A stretch of DNA of 64,000 bases from Limnohabitans curvus (GTDB lineage: Bacteria > Pseudomonadota > Gammaproteobacteria > Burkholderiales > Burkholderiaceae_C), in NCBI RefSeq assembly GCF_003063475.1, contig NZ_NESP01000001.1, positions 558,001 to 622,000 of the forward strand. The letters are read 5' to 3'. The position numbers and the translations under genes are program-made. This document shows, in pieces, positions 49,930 to 59,078 of this stretch (positions are counted from its first letter, which is position 1; the number at the start of each line of letters is the position of its first letter). Below the pieces are notes generated by a model that saw nothing but the letters and a program-made list of their open reading frames with translations, did no database searches and was not told where the DNA came from.

Positions 49930-50787
49930 TTACTTGTTCAACAACTCCAGCGCCAGCGTATGCAAGCGGTGGCCGGGTTGCGTCAACGCTTCAACGATGC
50001 TGAAGTGCTGCAAGCCGTCTAAAGCTTCGGCCACGGGCACACGATCTTTGCCCCATGACTGTTGAATCAAGAGGTTGTGCCGCAAGAACTCTTCGCTCTC
50101 AATGTCACCGACCACGCTGTAAAGAGTGGCTTGTTGAGGCGCAGGCATCCATGCGGGGCTGTTTCGTACTGCTTCTTGCTCGGTCAGACGCAAACTGTCT
50201 TTGAGGTACGGCGTCGCGCGCACCGACTCCAACTCGTACAAACCCGAAATCGACAAAGCTTTGGTCACCAAGTGTGGCGGTAAATCAGCCGCATAAGCAT
50301 GCCAGTCGCAAGCCAACAGCTGGGCGACCAACTGCCCTCCCGCAGAGTGCCCCATCAAGGTGATGCGGCTGGGGTCCCCCCCGAAGCGATGGATGTTGCG
50401 CCACACCCAAGCCACGCACTTGACCATTTGCAGGGCAATGTCAGACACCGTCACCGCGGGGCACAAGGCATAGTTGGGCACCACCACATGCGCACCTTGT
50501 GCGGTAAAAGTTGGCGCGATGAACGAATGGTCAGACTTGTCTAATGCACGCCAAAAGCCACCATGGATGAACACCACCACGGGGGCTTTTTCATTGGCCG
50601 TATCGCTGGGAAAAATATCTAAGGTTTCATTCAAACCACGACCATAGGCCACGTCTTGAAAGCAACGCTGCGTGGCACGCACCTGCGCCGACGTTTCGCG
50701 CCAATAGGTAAAGTGCGCTGCGTGCTCAGGCACTAAGGCGCGGTTGTTGTACATGCGGTCATACCAAGCGCCGTCGCGTTGCGTCAT
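49930..50787 (-). CDS. Alpha/beta hydrolase (esterase/formamidase-like)
   Basis: This 285-residue hydrolase has an oxyanion-type HGGFW motif and the nucleophile elbow GHSAGG. The C-terminal His lies in LQHFS. The set is like kynurenine formamidase or small esterases. Its ATG overlaps the stop of the TonB receptor gene (ATGA), so both are coupled; it might process the ligand taken up by the receptor. Substrate unknown. Confidence 0.82.
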   Translation of the reverse strand: MTQRDGAWYDRMYNNRALVPEHAAHFTYWRETSAQVRATQRCFQDVAYGRGLNETLDIFPSDTANEKAPVVVFIHGGFWRALDKSDHSFIAPTFTAQGAHVVVPNYALCPAVTVSDIALQMVKCVAWVWRNIHRFGGDPSRITLMGHSAGGQLVAQLLACDWHAYAADLPPHLVTKALSISGLYELESVRATPYLKDSLRLTEQEAVRNSPAWMPAPQQATLYSVVGDIESEEFLRHNLLIQQSWGKDRVPVAEALDGLQHFSIVEALTQPGHRLHTLALELLNK

Positions 50788-52925
50788 AGTTTTTTCTCGA
50801 GAAGAATTTGTACATTGGTCCAGCTGCGGTTTTGGGTGCTGCTGTTTTCAACAACGCCAGCACTGCTGTACACACTGCTCGTGTTGTAGTTGCGTGGATT
50901 GAGATTGCTCAAGGTCAAGCGCCATGCCGTGCTGCCATCGACACGCCACAAACCATACACATCCATCACGCGCTTTTGCGAAATTGTTGTCAACTGCTCC
51001 GCACTTAAACGCGTGGTGTAGCCGGGGTTGTAGTTGAGGTTACCGCCAACAGTCAGTGGCACGGCTTTGAGTCGGTAGTCAGCGCCTAGGTTAGCCGTCA
51101 TGTCGGGTTGCTGGTCAAGCCGGTTATTGGGGCCATCAATGCTCAGTACACGTGATCGGTAAAAGCTCACATTGCTGCGCAGGTCCACATGTGGGGCATC
51201 CGCGATCCATTGGTCCATGCGGAACTTGGCTTCTAACTCCACGCCTTCGGTGATGGCTTCGCTGATGTTTTGTGGGCTGGACACATAACGTCCCAAACTA
51301 TCTCGCTGATCTGGTGTCACATAACGAATCAAATTTTGCACACGACGGTGGAATGCACTCGCGCTCAACACCCCGCCTTGTGGCAAGTAGCGTTCAATCG
51401 CAACATCTAGGCCTGTCGCAATTTCTGGTTTGAGGTTCGGATTGCCCATGACATCCGGATTCGTCCTTGTATTTTCAGCATCACGGGTGTACGTGCGGCG
51501 CGCAAGCAACATGGGCATCGTCGGCGTTTTAAAGCTACGCGTGAGGCTCATACGCACTTGGTCTCGACTGTCTGGGTCCGGCCTCCACATGGCGTGCAAC
51601 AAAGGCGTAAACACGCTGTTGCGATTAGAGACATCGCCATCGGCCGTGCTGCCTTCGGTCATCAACCCTTCATAGCGCGCACCTAAATGTGTCGCCCAAT
51701 GCGGCGTGAGTTGCCATTCGTCTTGCGAGTACATGGCGTAACGCAAAGAGTTGGCTTTGTAGTCTGTATCACCTGTTTGGTTTCGATATTGCCCAGCCAC
51801 CGCCTGCGTTCGTCGCACAGACTCGAGTTCCGTACCACTCACCCACTGGTGCCCGCCACCCATGACATTGGTGTATTTGCCACTGATATTGGCAGAACGG
51901 TCCTGCACATGTGAATTTTCTAAAACGTAGGGAAGATAGGCTGTTGGCGTTGCCACAGTTTGCGCATATTCGTTGTGGCTATTCCAACCCCCAACGTTGA
52001 ACTTCCACTCCATGCTGCTGTCAGCAGAGAGCTTACGTCGCCATTGCCCATTCAAGCGCCCCACCGCAAAATGGTTTTTATTTTCTGTTGCCGCACTGCT
52101 TGACGACACGCTGGGTAAGGTTTGATCAATCTGTATAGAACCAGGCGTTCGGCCTTGTGAAAGCGCAACAAACGGCATGAGCGTGAAGGTTTCACCGGGG
52201 TCACCCTTAAGCTGCAAACGTGCCGTTGCATTCATTCCTTCTCGCTCGTAATGACTGTTGCTGACACGATGGCGCGTCGTGACGTCATTGGTAAAGTCGT
52301 TTTCACTTTGGTCCGGCGCCGCATAGCGATTGACCGACAGTGTGTAATTTGCTGTCCACTGCTCCGCATCGTGGTACTTCACCAACGAGGCAGTGGGCGA
52401 TGCATAGCCACCTTGAAATGAGGAGCCAACTTTCAACTCGGTGGGCATACCGCGTCGGCCTTCACGCGTGATGATGTTGATGGTGCCTGCAATCGCTTGT
52501 GCACCCGTTTCTGCGGTAGGCGCGCGGTAAATTTCGACGCGCTCAATCATCTCAGGCGTGAGTGACTCCACCGAGAAGCCTGGCGGCACGCGTTGACCAT
52601 CCAACAAAATTTGTGTGTAACCCTGACTCAAGCCACGCATGCGAATGCCGCCGCCGCGTCCAGGCGCACCACCCAAGGTGATGCCAGGCATGCGTTTCAA
52701 AATTTCGCCTAGATTGGCGTCGCCTTGACGTTCGATTTCTTCCCGACCAATCACGATTTTGCTGGCGGTTGACTCACGGCGCTGTTGCGTGTCGTTGTCA
52801 CGGCCACTGGTGATTTCAACGCGCCCCATATCTGCTGCTGGTGCCGCTGCTTGTTGAGCCCAAACAGCCGTAGCACTTAGCGCGAAAGGCACGAAAAGCA
52901 CGCGATAAAAGGTCGATGGATACAT
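50784..52925 (-). CDS. TonB-dependent outer membrane receptor
   Basis: This 713-residue receptor has a signal peptide (residues 1-24, VWA-QQ), a TonB-box-like RVEITSG near residue 35, a plug (about 50-160, with GAPGRGGGIRMRGLSQG), and a C-terminal barrel. Ligand is unknown; no heme FRAP/NPNL signature was seen. It forms a two-gene unit with the hydrolase downstream. It is divergent from minC across 71 bases. Confidence 0.88.
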   Translation of the reverse strand: MYPSTFYRVLFVPFALSATAVWAQQAAAPAADMGRVEITSGRDNDTQQRRESTASKIVIGREEIERQGDANLGEILKRMPGITLGGAPGRGGGIRMRGLSQGYTQILLDGQRVPPGFSVESLTPEMIERVEIYRAPTAETGAQAIAGTINIITREGRRGMPTELKVGSSFQGGYASPTASLVKYHDAEQWTANYTLSVNRYAAPDQSENDFTNDVTTRHRVSNSHYEREGMNATARLQLKGDPGETFTLMPFVALSQGRTPGSIQIDQTLPSVSSSSAATENKNHFAVGRLNGQWRRKLSADSSMEWKFNVGGWNSHNEYAQTVATPTAYLPYVLENSHVQDRSANISGKYTNVMGGGHQWVSGTELESVRRTQAVAGQYRNQTGDTDYKANSLRYAMYSQDEWQLTPHWATHLGARYEGLMTEGSTADGDVSNRNSVFTPLLHAMWRPDPDSRDQVRMSLTRSFKTPTMPMLLARRTYTRDAENTRTNPDVMGNPNLKPEIATGLDVAIERYLPQGGVLSASAFHRRVQNLIRYVTPDQRDSLGRYVSSPQNISEAITEGVELEAKFRMDQWIADAPHVDLRSNVSFYRSRVLSIDGPNNRLDQQPDMTANLGADYRLKAVPLTVGGNLNYNPGYTTRLSAEQLTTISQKRVMDVYGLWRVDGSTAWRLTLSNLNPRNYNTSSVYSSAGVVENSSTQNRSWTNVQILLEKKL

Positions 52926-52996
52926 ATCAAAAAGTTTACCGAGGTATCAATACCCTTGCCGTGTAAAGTTCAGGTTTTATTTTTCCTGCAAGTTCC

Positions 52997-53743
52997 ATGA
53001 GCCAAGCTGCTGCGCCACACGCCTACGAAATCAAAAGTGCCTCCTTGCCCTTGGTGTCTTTTCTCCTCAAAACCTCTGACACATCAGCCTTGCAAGCCGA
53101 TATGGCCCGTCGCTTGGGCACCACCCCCGGCTTCTTCGACAACGACCCGGTCGTCATCGACTTGAGCGTGTTGGAAGACCCCAACAACCAGCTTGATCTC
53201 CCTTCGGTTTGCCTGATGCTGCGCACGCACCAAATGCTGCCAGTGGCGGTACGTGGTGCAAATGAACACCAATTAGCTAATGCACGCAAAGCTGGCTTGT
53301 TTGAAGCGAGCGACTTGAGCATTCAAGCCCCTGCCGCCCCTCGCGTTGAAACCGTGGTGCAAGAAGTGATTCGCGAAGTCGAGGTGGTGCGCGAGGTGCA
53401 AACCGGCAGTGGCGCAGCGATGGTCATCGATAAGCCGCTGCGCTCTGGCCAGCACGTGTATGCCAAGGGGCGTGACCTCATTGTGTTGGCCATGGTCAAC
53501 CCAGGTGCGGAAATCATGGCCGATGGCCACATCCACGTCTACGCCCCGCTGCGTGGCAAAGCCATTGCAGGCGCACGCGGCGACGAACAAGCGCGCATCT
53601 TCACCTCGTGCCTTGAGGCCGAGTTGATCTCGATTGCTGGCACCTACCGCACCAGCGGCGACGCACCGTTGCCTGCGGATGTGGCTGGCAAAGCCGCGCA
53701 AATCAGCCTTCAAGGCGATAAGTTGGTGATGCAAGCACTGTAA
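52997..53743 (+). CDS. minC: Septum site-determining protein MinC
   Basis: This 248-residue protein inhibits FtsZ polymerisation away from midcell. It has a MinC_N domain (about 1-105) and a beta-helical MinC_C domain (about 140-245, with RSGQHVYAKGRDLIV). The linker is rich in Val/Glu/Arg repeats. It leads minC-minD-minE. Confidence 0.95.
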   Translation: MSQAAAPHAYEIKSASLPLVSFLLKTSDTSALQADMARRLGTTPGFFDNDPVVIDLSVLEDPNNQLDLPSVCLMLRTHQMLPVAVRGANEHQLANARKAGLFEASDLSIQAPAAPRVETVVQEVIREVEVVREVQTGSGAAMVIDKPLRSGQHVYAKGRDLIVLAMVNPGAEIMADGHIHVYAPLRGKAIAGARGDEQARIFTSCLEAELISIAGTYRTSGDAPLPADVAGKAAQISLQGDKLVMQAL

Positions 53744-53783
53744 AATTGCGAATTAATTTTTAGAACAACCTAAGGCTTTCTTC

Positions 53784-54599
53784 ATGACAAAAATCGTGGT
53801 GGTGACTTCTGGCAAGGGCGGCGTGGGCAAGACCACAACCAGCGCCAGTTTTTCCTCTGGCCTCGCGTTGCGCGGCTTCAAAACGGTGGTCATCGACTTT
53901 GACGTCGGCTTGCGTAACCTCGATCTCATCATGGGTTGCGAGCGTCGCGTGGTGTATGACTTCATCAACGTCATCAACGGTGAAGCCACGCTGAACCAAG
54001 CGCTGATCAAAGACAAACAGTGCGACAACTTATTTGTGTTGGCAGCCTCACAAACACGCGACAAAGATGCCCTGTCACAAGACGGCGTAGAGCGCGTCTT
54101 GAACGAACTCAAAGGTATGAAGTTCGACTACATCGTGTGCGACTCACCTGCCGGCATCGAAGTAGGCGCCATGATGGCCATGCACTTTGCAGACGAAGCG
54201 TTGGTGGTCACCAATCCCGAAGTGTCTTCGGTACGTGACTCAGACCGCATCTTGGGCATGCTCAGCAGCAAAACCAAACGTGCGATTGATGGCGACACCC
54301 CCATCAAAGAACACCTGCTCATCACACGCTACAACCCTAGCCGCGTGGAAGAAGGCCATATGCTGTCGCTCGAAGACATCCAAGACATCTTGCGCATTCC
54401 TTTGATCGGTGTGATCCCCGAGTCAGAAACCGTGTTGACCGCATCGAACCAAGGCTTGCCTGCGGTTCATTTGGAAAACACAGATGTGTCCGAAGCCTAC
54501 AAAGACGTGATCAGCCGCTTCTTGGGCGAAGACGTGCCCATGCGCTTTACCGAGCATGTCAAGCCAGGTTTGTTCAAACGTATTTTTGGCGGGAAGTAA
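53784..54599 (+). CDS. minD: Septum site-determining ATPase MinD
   Basis: This 271-residue membrane ATPase has the deviant Walker A GKGGVGKTT (near residue 10-18) and a C-terminal amphipathic targeting helix (GLFKRIFGGK). It recruits MinC and oscillates with MinE. 40 bases after minC, 3 before minE. Confidence 0.97.
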   Translation: MTKIVVVTSGKGGVGKTTTSASFSSGLALRGFKTVVIDFDVGLRNLDLIMGCERRVVYDFINVINGEATLNQALIKDKQCDNLFVLAASQTRDKDALSQDGVERVLNELKGMKFDYIVCDSPAGIEVGAMMAMHFADEALVVTNPEVSSVRDSDRILGMLSSKTKRAIDGDTPIKEHLLITRYNPSRVEEGHMLSLEDIQDILRIPLIGVIPESETVLTASNQGLPAVHLENTDVSEAYKDVISRFLGEDVPMRFTEHVKPGLFKRIFGGK

Positions 54600-54602
54600 G
54601 CC

Positions 54603-54854
54603 ATGTCGTTGCTCTCTCTCTTACTCGGTGAGAAGAAAAAAACAGCGAACGTTGCCAAAGAGCGTTTGCAGTTCATCCTCACCCACGAACGCACGGGCCG
54701 CAACCCGCAGCCCGACTACCTGCCCGCTTTGCAGCGTGATTTGGTGGCCGTACTCTCTAAATACGTGAAGATTAATCCTGATGACATCAAGGTCAATCTG
54801 GAGCGTCATGACAACCTCGAAGTACTCGAAGTGAAAATCGAATTACCCGAGTGA
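54603..54854 (+). CDS. minE: Cell division topological specificity factor MinE
   Basis: This 83-residue protein stimulates MinD ATPase. It shows the anti-MinCD segment [14 protein letters not shown] near residues 18-31 and the topological domain behind it. Terminator at 54881. Confidence 0.96.
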   Translation: MSLLSLLLGEKKKTANVAKERLQFILTHERTGRNPQPDYLPALQRDLVAVLSKYVKINPDDIKVNLERHDNLEVLEVKIELPE

Positions 54855-54880
54855 ATGGCGAATGAACGGTTGAAGTCTCC

Positions 54881-54921
54881 GCCAAAACAAAAAGCGACCC
54901 GAGGGTCGCTTTTTGTTTGGC
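54881..54921. terminator. Bidirectional terminator after minE
   Basis: Long hairpin with arms AAACAAAAAGCGACCC and GGGTCGCTTTTTGTTT around a two-base GA centre. It also ends the small gene on the minus strand. Confidence 0.92.
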
Positions 54922-54941
54922 TTTCACAAGCAAAAGGGGGA

Positions 54942-55112
54942 TTAACCGCCTTTGTTTGAACGCTTGCCAGGGTTCTTTTTGCTACGTGTCGCAACACCGC
55001 GCTCAAGACTCACACGTTGACCACGACCACCGGTGCGCAGCATCGTGCCTGGCAGGGGGATTGGTTTTGGTGCGCGTTGGCGGTCGGCTTCAGTGACGAT
55101 TTTGTTTCCCAT
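54942..55112 (-). CDS. Small basic conserved-looking protein (56 aa)
   Basis: This 56-residue frame starts MGNKIVTEADRQRAP and ends KKNPGKRSNKGG. It is rich in Arg, Lys and Gly and has a TGGRGQR core. A GGAAATTTC site precedes the ATG and a terminator follows. The high charge and placement suggest a real small nucleic-acid- or ribosome-associated protein, but I do not recognise a function. Confidence 0.6.
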   Translation of the reverse strand: MGNKIVTEADRQRAPKPIPLPGTMLRTGGRGQRVSLERGVATRSKKNPGKRSNKGG

Positions 55113-55209
55113 GAAATTTCCAGATAAAAAGTTACAGCCCCTAATTAGGCCACAGGTTCGATGTATTTTCGCATGTAACCACTCATAATCCTCTCAAAGA
55201 AGGTGATTT

Positions 55210-55809
55210 ATGAACCCAAAAATCAGCGAATTATTGGCTCGCATCCAGCAAATGGAGCTAGAAATTGAGCAGGAAATGAAGCGCAAGCGCGCTGAATTAC
55301 AAGCCGATTTTGAGGAAACGCGCGTTCGTTTTGAGCATGAGGTGCTGGAACAGCAACGTCGCTTCAAAACGGGCATCTTGCCTTACATGCTGTCAGCCAA
55401 CCTGCTGAGTGTGCTAACGGCCCCTGTGATTTACTCGGTGCTGTTTCCCATGCTGCTGCTGGATCTTTTCATCACGGTCTATCAACAGATTTGTTTTAGA
55501 GCCTACGGCATTTCCCGCGTCAAGCGCAGCGATTACTTTGTGTACGACCGCGCGCATTTGGCTTATCTGAACTTGATTGAAAAAATCAACTGTGCCTATT
55601 GCTCCTATGGCAACGGTCTGATGGCCTATGGCCGCGAGGTGGTAGCACGCACCGAGCAGTATTGGTGCCCTATCAAGCATGCCCGAAAAATCATGGCAGC
55701 CCACCCGTACTACACCGGTTTTGTGGACTTTGGTGACGCCGAAAGCTACAAACAAGAGCTCGAACATTTACGCGCCCAGTTGGCTGAAATCAATCAAACA
55801 AACGAATAA
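55210..55809 (+). CDS. Conserved hypothetical membrane protein with N-terminal coiled coil
   Basis: This 199-residue protein has a charged coiled coil (residues 5-52), one or two membrane helices (about 57-95), and a conserved-looking soluble end with CAYCSYGNGLMAYGREVVAR and CPIKHARK motifs. Cys pairs suggest metal or redox. AAGAAGGTG precedes the ATG. It starts an apparent unit with slyX and the isomerase gene. Function not recognised. Confidence 0.65.
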   Translation: MNPKISELLARIQQMELEIEQEMKRKRAELQADFEETRVRFEHEVLEQQRRFKTGILPYMLSANLLSVLTAPVIYSVLFPMLLLDLFITVYQQICFRAYGISRVKRSDYFVYDRAHLAYLNLIEKINCAYCSYGNGLMAYGREVVARTEQYWCPIKHARKIMAAHPYYTGFVDFGDAESYKQELEHLRAQLAEINQTNE

Positions 55810-55822
55810 CACGCAAGCACAC

Positions 55823-56038
55823 ATGCAACACGCCGACATTGACAAACGCTTGATGGACCTAGAAATCAAGGCCAGCTTTACCGAAGACTTGGTGGAGCAA
55901 CTCAACCAAACCATCTTTCAACAGCAGCAGCAAATTGAGGCTCTCATCCGTGAGGTCAGCCAACTGCGCCAGCAAACGCCAGATGGTGGCAGCGGCGGCT
56001 TTCAAAGCTTGCGCGATGAGTTGCCACCCCATTACTGA
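55823..56038 (+). CDS. slyX: SlyX family protein
   Basis: This 71-residue coiled-coil protein starts MQHADIDKRLMDLEIKASF and ends PPHY, the SlyX hallmark. The ATG is inside a longer frame that overlaps the previous gene; the family start is preferred. Function is unclear in all bacteria. Confidence 0.88.
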   Translation: MQHADIDKRLMDLEIKASFTEDLVEQLNQTIFQQQQQIEALIREVSQLRQQTPDGGSGGFQSLRDELPPHY

Positions 56039-56042
56039 ACAC

Positions 56043-56177
56043 ATGACTGAGGCTGTGCAAGAACTTTCACCCATCGAATTACGCGAATTGGCGCTCTCGG
56101 TGCTTTATCGGCTGAGTGCTTATGCCGTCATCAACCTGATTGATGACGCAGCCATGCTATCTATCGTGTTCATCTGA
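56043..56177 (+). CDS. Possible small 44-aa protein
   Basis: A 44-codon frame beginning MTEAVQELSPIELRELALSV lies four bases after slyX. It is amphipathic with a hydrophobic end. It has no clear ribosome site and may be non-coding; listed because it fills the gap before the isomerase gene. Confidence 0.3.
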   Translation: MTEAVQELSPIELRELALSVLYRLSAYAVINLIDDAAMLSIVFI

Positions 56178-56196
56178 ATTTCTAAAGGAGACATCT

Positions 56197-56796
56197 ATGT
56201 CAAAAACCGTCGATTACTACTTGGCACCACAAAGCCCTTGGACTTATTTGGGTCACCAACGTTTTGTGCAAATCGCCAAAACGGCAGGCGCCACGGTGCG
56301 TGTACTACCCATGGACTTAGGCAAGGTGTTTCCCATCTCGGGGGGCTTGCCATTGGGCAAACGTGCGCCACAGCGTCAAGCGTATCGCTTGGTGGAACTG
56401 ACGCGCTTTAGCCAAGCCCTCAACTTGCCACTCAACCTGCACCCTAAGTTTTTTCCTGTTGCGGGTGACCCTGCTGCCAAGCTCATCATTGCGGTGGACA
56501 TGCACCACGGCGCGGATGCTGCCTTGGCCATCACCGGTGCTGTGTTGTCGGCCGTATGGCACGAAGAACGTGACATTGCCGATCCTGCAACGCTAGCAGT
56601 CTTGCTGAGCGAACACCAACTGGATGCGGTGTGCTTGATGCTATCCAATGCACCAGAAGTGCAAGCTCGCTATGACAGCTACACCCAAAGCGCAATGGAT
56701 GCCCAAGTGTTTGGTGCCCCCACTTATGTGATCGACGGCGAGATGTTCTGGGGCCAAGACCGTTTGGACTTTGTGGCGGAAAAGCTCAAGGGCTAA
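56197..56796 (+). CDS. DsbA-fold isomerase, 2-hydroxychromene-2-carboxylate isomerase-like
   Basis: This 199-residue kappa-GST/DsbA-fold protein resembles HCCA isomerase, which uses glutathione in naphthalene breakdown. The glutathione-binding Ser region is APQSPWTYLG near residues 10-19, and the cis-Pro loop is FGAPTYVIDGE. No naphthalene genes are nearby, so the true substrate is unknown. AAAGGAG precedes the ATG. Confidence 0.8.
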   Translation: MSKTVDYYLAPQSPWTYLGHQRFVQIAKTAGATVRVLPMDLGKVFPISGGLPLGKRAPQRQAYRLVELTRFSQALNLPLNLHPKFFPVAGDPAAKLIIAVDMHHGADAALAITGAVLSAVWHEERDIADPATLAVLLSEHQLDAVCLMLSNAPEVQARYDSYTQSAMDAQVFGAPTYVIDGEMFWGQDRLDFVAEKLKG

Positions 56797-56836
56797 ATCA
56801 AAACCCAGTCAGTGCTCCAACAAGACCCACAAACAA

Positions 56837-56881
56837 TTCAGCCACCGAAGTTGCACACAAGGCGCAACGCGGTGGCTGAAT
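56837..56881. other. Strong hairpin between convergent genes
   Basis: Arms ATTCAGCCACCG and CGGTGGCTGAAT enclose an inner GTTGC/GCAAC stem. No T run follows on either strand, so it is not a classic terminator, but it sits where both the isomerase and the RNA helicase transcripts must end. Confidence 0.6.
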
Positions 56882-56921
56882 GCCGTTAGGGGCTCACAGC
56901 GAAAGCTGTGAAACCATCTAA

Positions 56922-58862
56922 TTAACGGGGTGTACGTGGCTTAGGTGCACGTTTTTTGGCGTCAAAACCGCCACCAAACGACTTGCCAGCAGCTGGACGA
57001 GCTGGTTTGTCGAACGGTGTACGACCTGCTTCAAACGGGGCGCGTGGGGCACGTGCTGGGGCACGGTCATCAAAGCTGCGAGGTGCGCGGTCTTCAAAGC
57101 TACGTGGGGCACCGAAGTTGCCGCGAGGTGCACCTTGGCCTTCGCCAAAGTTGCCACGTGGGGCGCCTTGACGTGGCTCGAATGAGTTGCCACGAGGTGC
57201 ATCAAAACGGTTGTTGTCTTGACGGCCTTCGAAACGGTTTTCAGAGCGACCTTCGAAACGACCTTCTGCACGTGGCTCGAAGCGACCTTGGCCATTGCCT
57301 TCAAAGCGTCCACCGCCGCCGCCAAACTTGTTGCCGCCGCCGAAGCCGCCACGACCACCGCCGCCGCCAAACTTGCCGCCGCCTTTGCGGTCGTAGTCAC
57401 GGCCAGCACCGCCACGTTGTTCAACGCGTTGTGTGGGCTCCATGCCTGGAATCACTTCAGCCGTGAACTGCTGGCGTGTGTAGGCTTCGATGTCATAAAT
57501 TTTGCGCTTGTCGCGGAATTCAGCCAAAGTGATCGCCAAGCCATCACGGCCAGCACGACCGGTACGGCCAATGCGGTGGGTGTAATCCTCAGACTTCATA
57601 GGCAAGCCAAAGTTGAACACGTGCGTGATGGTGGGCACGTCAATGCCGCGCGCAGCCACGTCGGTGGCCACCAAGAACTGCACTTGACCTTGGCGCAAAG
57701 CCATCAAGCGGCGGTTACGCAAGCCTTGGCTCAACGCGCCGTGCAATGCCACAGCGGAGAAGCCTTCTTGTTGCAAGTCATTGGCCAAGCCGTCGCACTC
57801 GATTTGGGTGCTGGCGAAGATGATGGCTTGGTTGATGGTGGTGTCACGCAAGAGGTGGTCTAACAAACGGCGCTTGTGTTGCGCGTTGTCCGCCCAATGC
57901 AGCACTTGGCGAATGTTGCTGTGCTTTTCTTGAGGCGAGTCGATTTGCACGCGTTGGGGTTGACGCATGACGCGTGTGGCCAACTGTTGAATGCGCGGCG
58001 CAAATGTGGCGCTGAACATCATGGTTTGCTTGCGGTCGATGGTGAGCTGGTTGATTTCAGCCAAGTCATCCGAGAAACCGAGGTCCAACATGCGGTCGGC
58101 TTCGTCCACCACCAAGAATTGGACTTTGTCCAACTTGATTTGCATGGAGCGTTGCAGGTCGAGCAAACGACCTGGTGTGGCCACGACCAAATCAGCGTTT
58201 TGCAACTTGGCGATTTGCAACTGGTAAGGCATGCCGCCCACCACGTTGGCCACACGCAAACCACGGCAATGCTTGACCAAGTCGATGGCGTCATGTGCCA
58301 CCTGTTGTGCCAATTCGCGGGTTGGGCAAACGATCAAGGCGCCGGGGGTTGGGGCTTTGAAGTTGCGTGTGTTGGTTGGGTCTTTGCGCTTGGCGCGCTT
58401 AGGTGGCTCTTCGCCATTGGCCGCAGCATCAGCCACGAGCTTGTCCCACGCCGCTTTGTCAGCGGCTTCGGCTTGGGCTTGTTGTTGAATCAAGGTGTGC
58501 AACACGGGCAACAAGAAAGCAGCTGTTTTGCCGCTACCTGTTTGGCTAGACACCATCAAGTCAATGAAGCCGGCCTTGGCATCGGCGTTGTCGTTTGGCA
58601 AAGCCAAAGGAATGGTCTTCAGTTGAACCGTGGTGGGCTGTGTGTAGCCGAGGTCGGCCACGGCTTGCACCAGTTCAGGGGCCAAGCCCAGTTCAACGAA
58701 GCCATTAGGAACATCAACTGGCACGTCGACTTGAGGTGCATCAGCTTCAGCGTGAGCGACTTCGGGTGTGTGAACGCCCTCAGTAGAAACCGCTTCTTGA
58801 GCGGGAATAGAAATAGTTTCGGCAGGCGTAAATTCGCCTGTCACATTTAAAGTGTCAGTCAT
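56922..58862 (-). CDS. DEAD-box RNA helicase (RhlE-like)
   Basis: This 646-residue helicase starts MTDTLNVTGEF with an acidic N-extension of about 50 residues. The core follows: Q motif, SQTGSGKTAA, PTRELAQQ, VDEADRML, FSATFAP and HRIGRTGRAGR. The last 150 residues are a disordered Gly/Arg/Phe-rich tail with repeats of RFE and APRG, typical of RhlE/cold-shock helicases. It assists rRNA and mRNA folding. A hairpin (59020-59041) lies in its leader. Confidence 0.9.
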   Translation of the reverse strand: MTDTLNVTGEFTPAETISIPAQEAVSTEGVHTPEVAHAEADAPQVDVPVDVPNGFVELGLAPELVQAVADLGYTQPTTVQLKTIPLALPNDNADAKAGFIDLMVSSQTGSGKTAAFLLPVLHTLIQQQAQAEAADKAAWDKLVADAAANGEEPPKRAKRKDPTNTRNFKAPTPGALIVCPTRELAQQVAHDAIDLVKHCRGLRVANVVGGMPYQLQIAKLQNADLVVATPGRLLDLQRSMQIKLDKVQFLVVDEADRMLDLGFSDDLAEINQLTIDRKQTMMFSATFAPRIQQLATRVMRQPQRVQIDSPQEKHSNIRQVLHWADNAQHKRRLLDHLLRDTTINQAIIFASTQIECDGLANDLQQEGFSAVALHGALSQGLRNRRLMALRQGQVQFLVATDVAARGIDVPTITHVFNFGLPMKSEDYTHRIGRTGRAGRDGLAITLAEFRDKRKIYDIEAYTRQQFTAEVIPGMEPTQRVEQRGGAGRDYDRKGGGKFGGGGGRGGFGGGNKFGGGGGRFEGNGQGRFEPRAEGRFEGRSENRFEGRQDNNRFDAPRGNSFEPRQGAPRGNFGEGQGAPRGNFGAPRSFEDRAPRSFDDRAPARAPRAPFEAGRTPFDKPARPAAGKSFGGGFDAKKRAPKPRTPR

Positions 58863-59019
58863 GATTTTTTCTCGCACGTGAGCGCCGCAAGTTGTGCGGC
58901 TGCTCCGTTCTAGGTTAAAAAACATCAACCATCAAACGGAACCTGCTCTGACCCGCTAGGGGTTATTCAGTGCTTGGGGCCCATTTAGCGAGCCCGGTGA
59001 ATGAAGGGAGATGTACAAA

Positions 59020-59041
59020 TTCGCTACGGCTTTGTAGCGAA
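59020..59041 (-). other. Hairpin between orn and the RNA helicase gene
   Basis: TTCGCTAC and GTAGCGAA form an 8-bp stem with a six-base loop, followed on the minus strand by TTTG. It may weakly terminate orn or structure the helicase leader, about 160 bases long. Confidence 0.45.
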
Positions 59042-59078
59042 GACCCCGATTATGGCACGGATTCGGGTTTTTACCTAA

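Noticed and set aside
52943..52954. GGTATCAATACC as a Fur box
   Set aside because: Too short and unlike the Fur consensus; role unclear.
56918..57424. 168-codon Ala/Val-rich frame
   Set aside because: It is an alternate reading of the Gly/Arg-rich tail of the RNA helicase.
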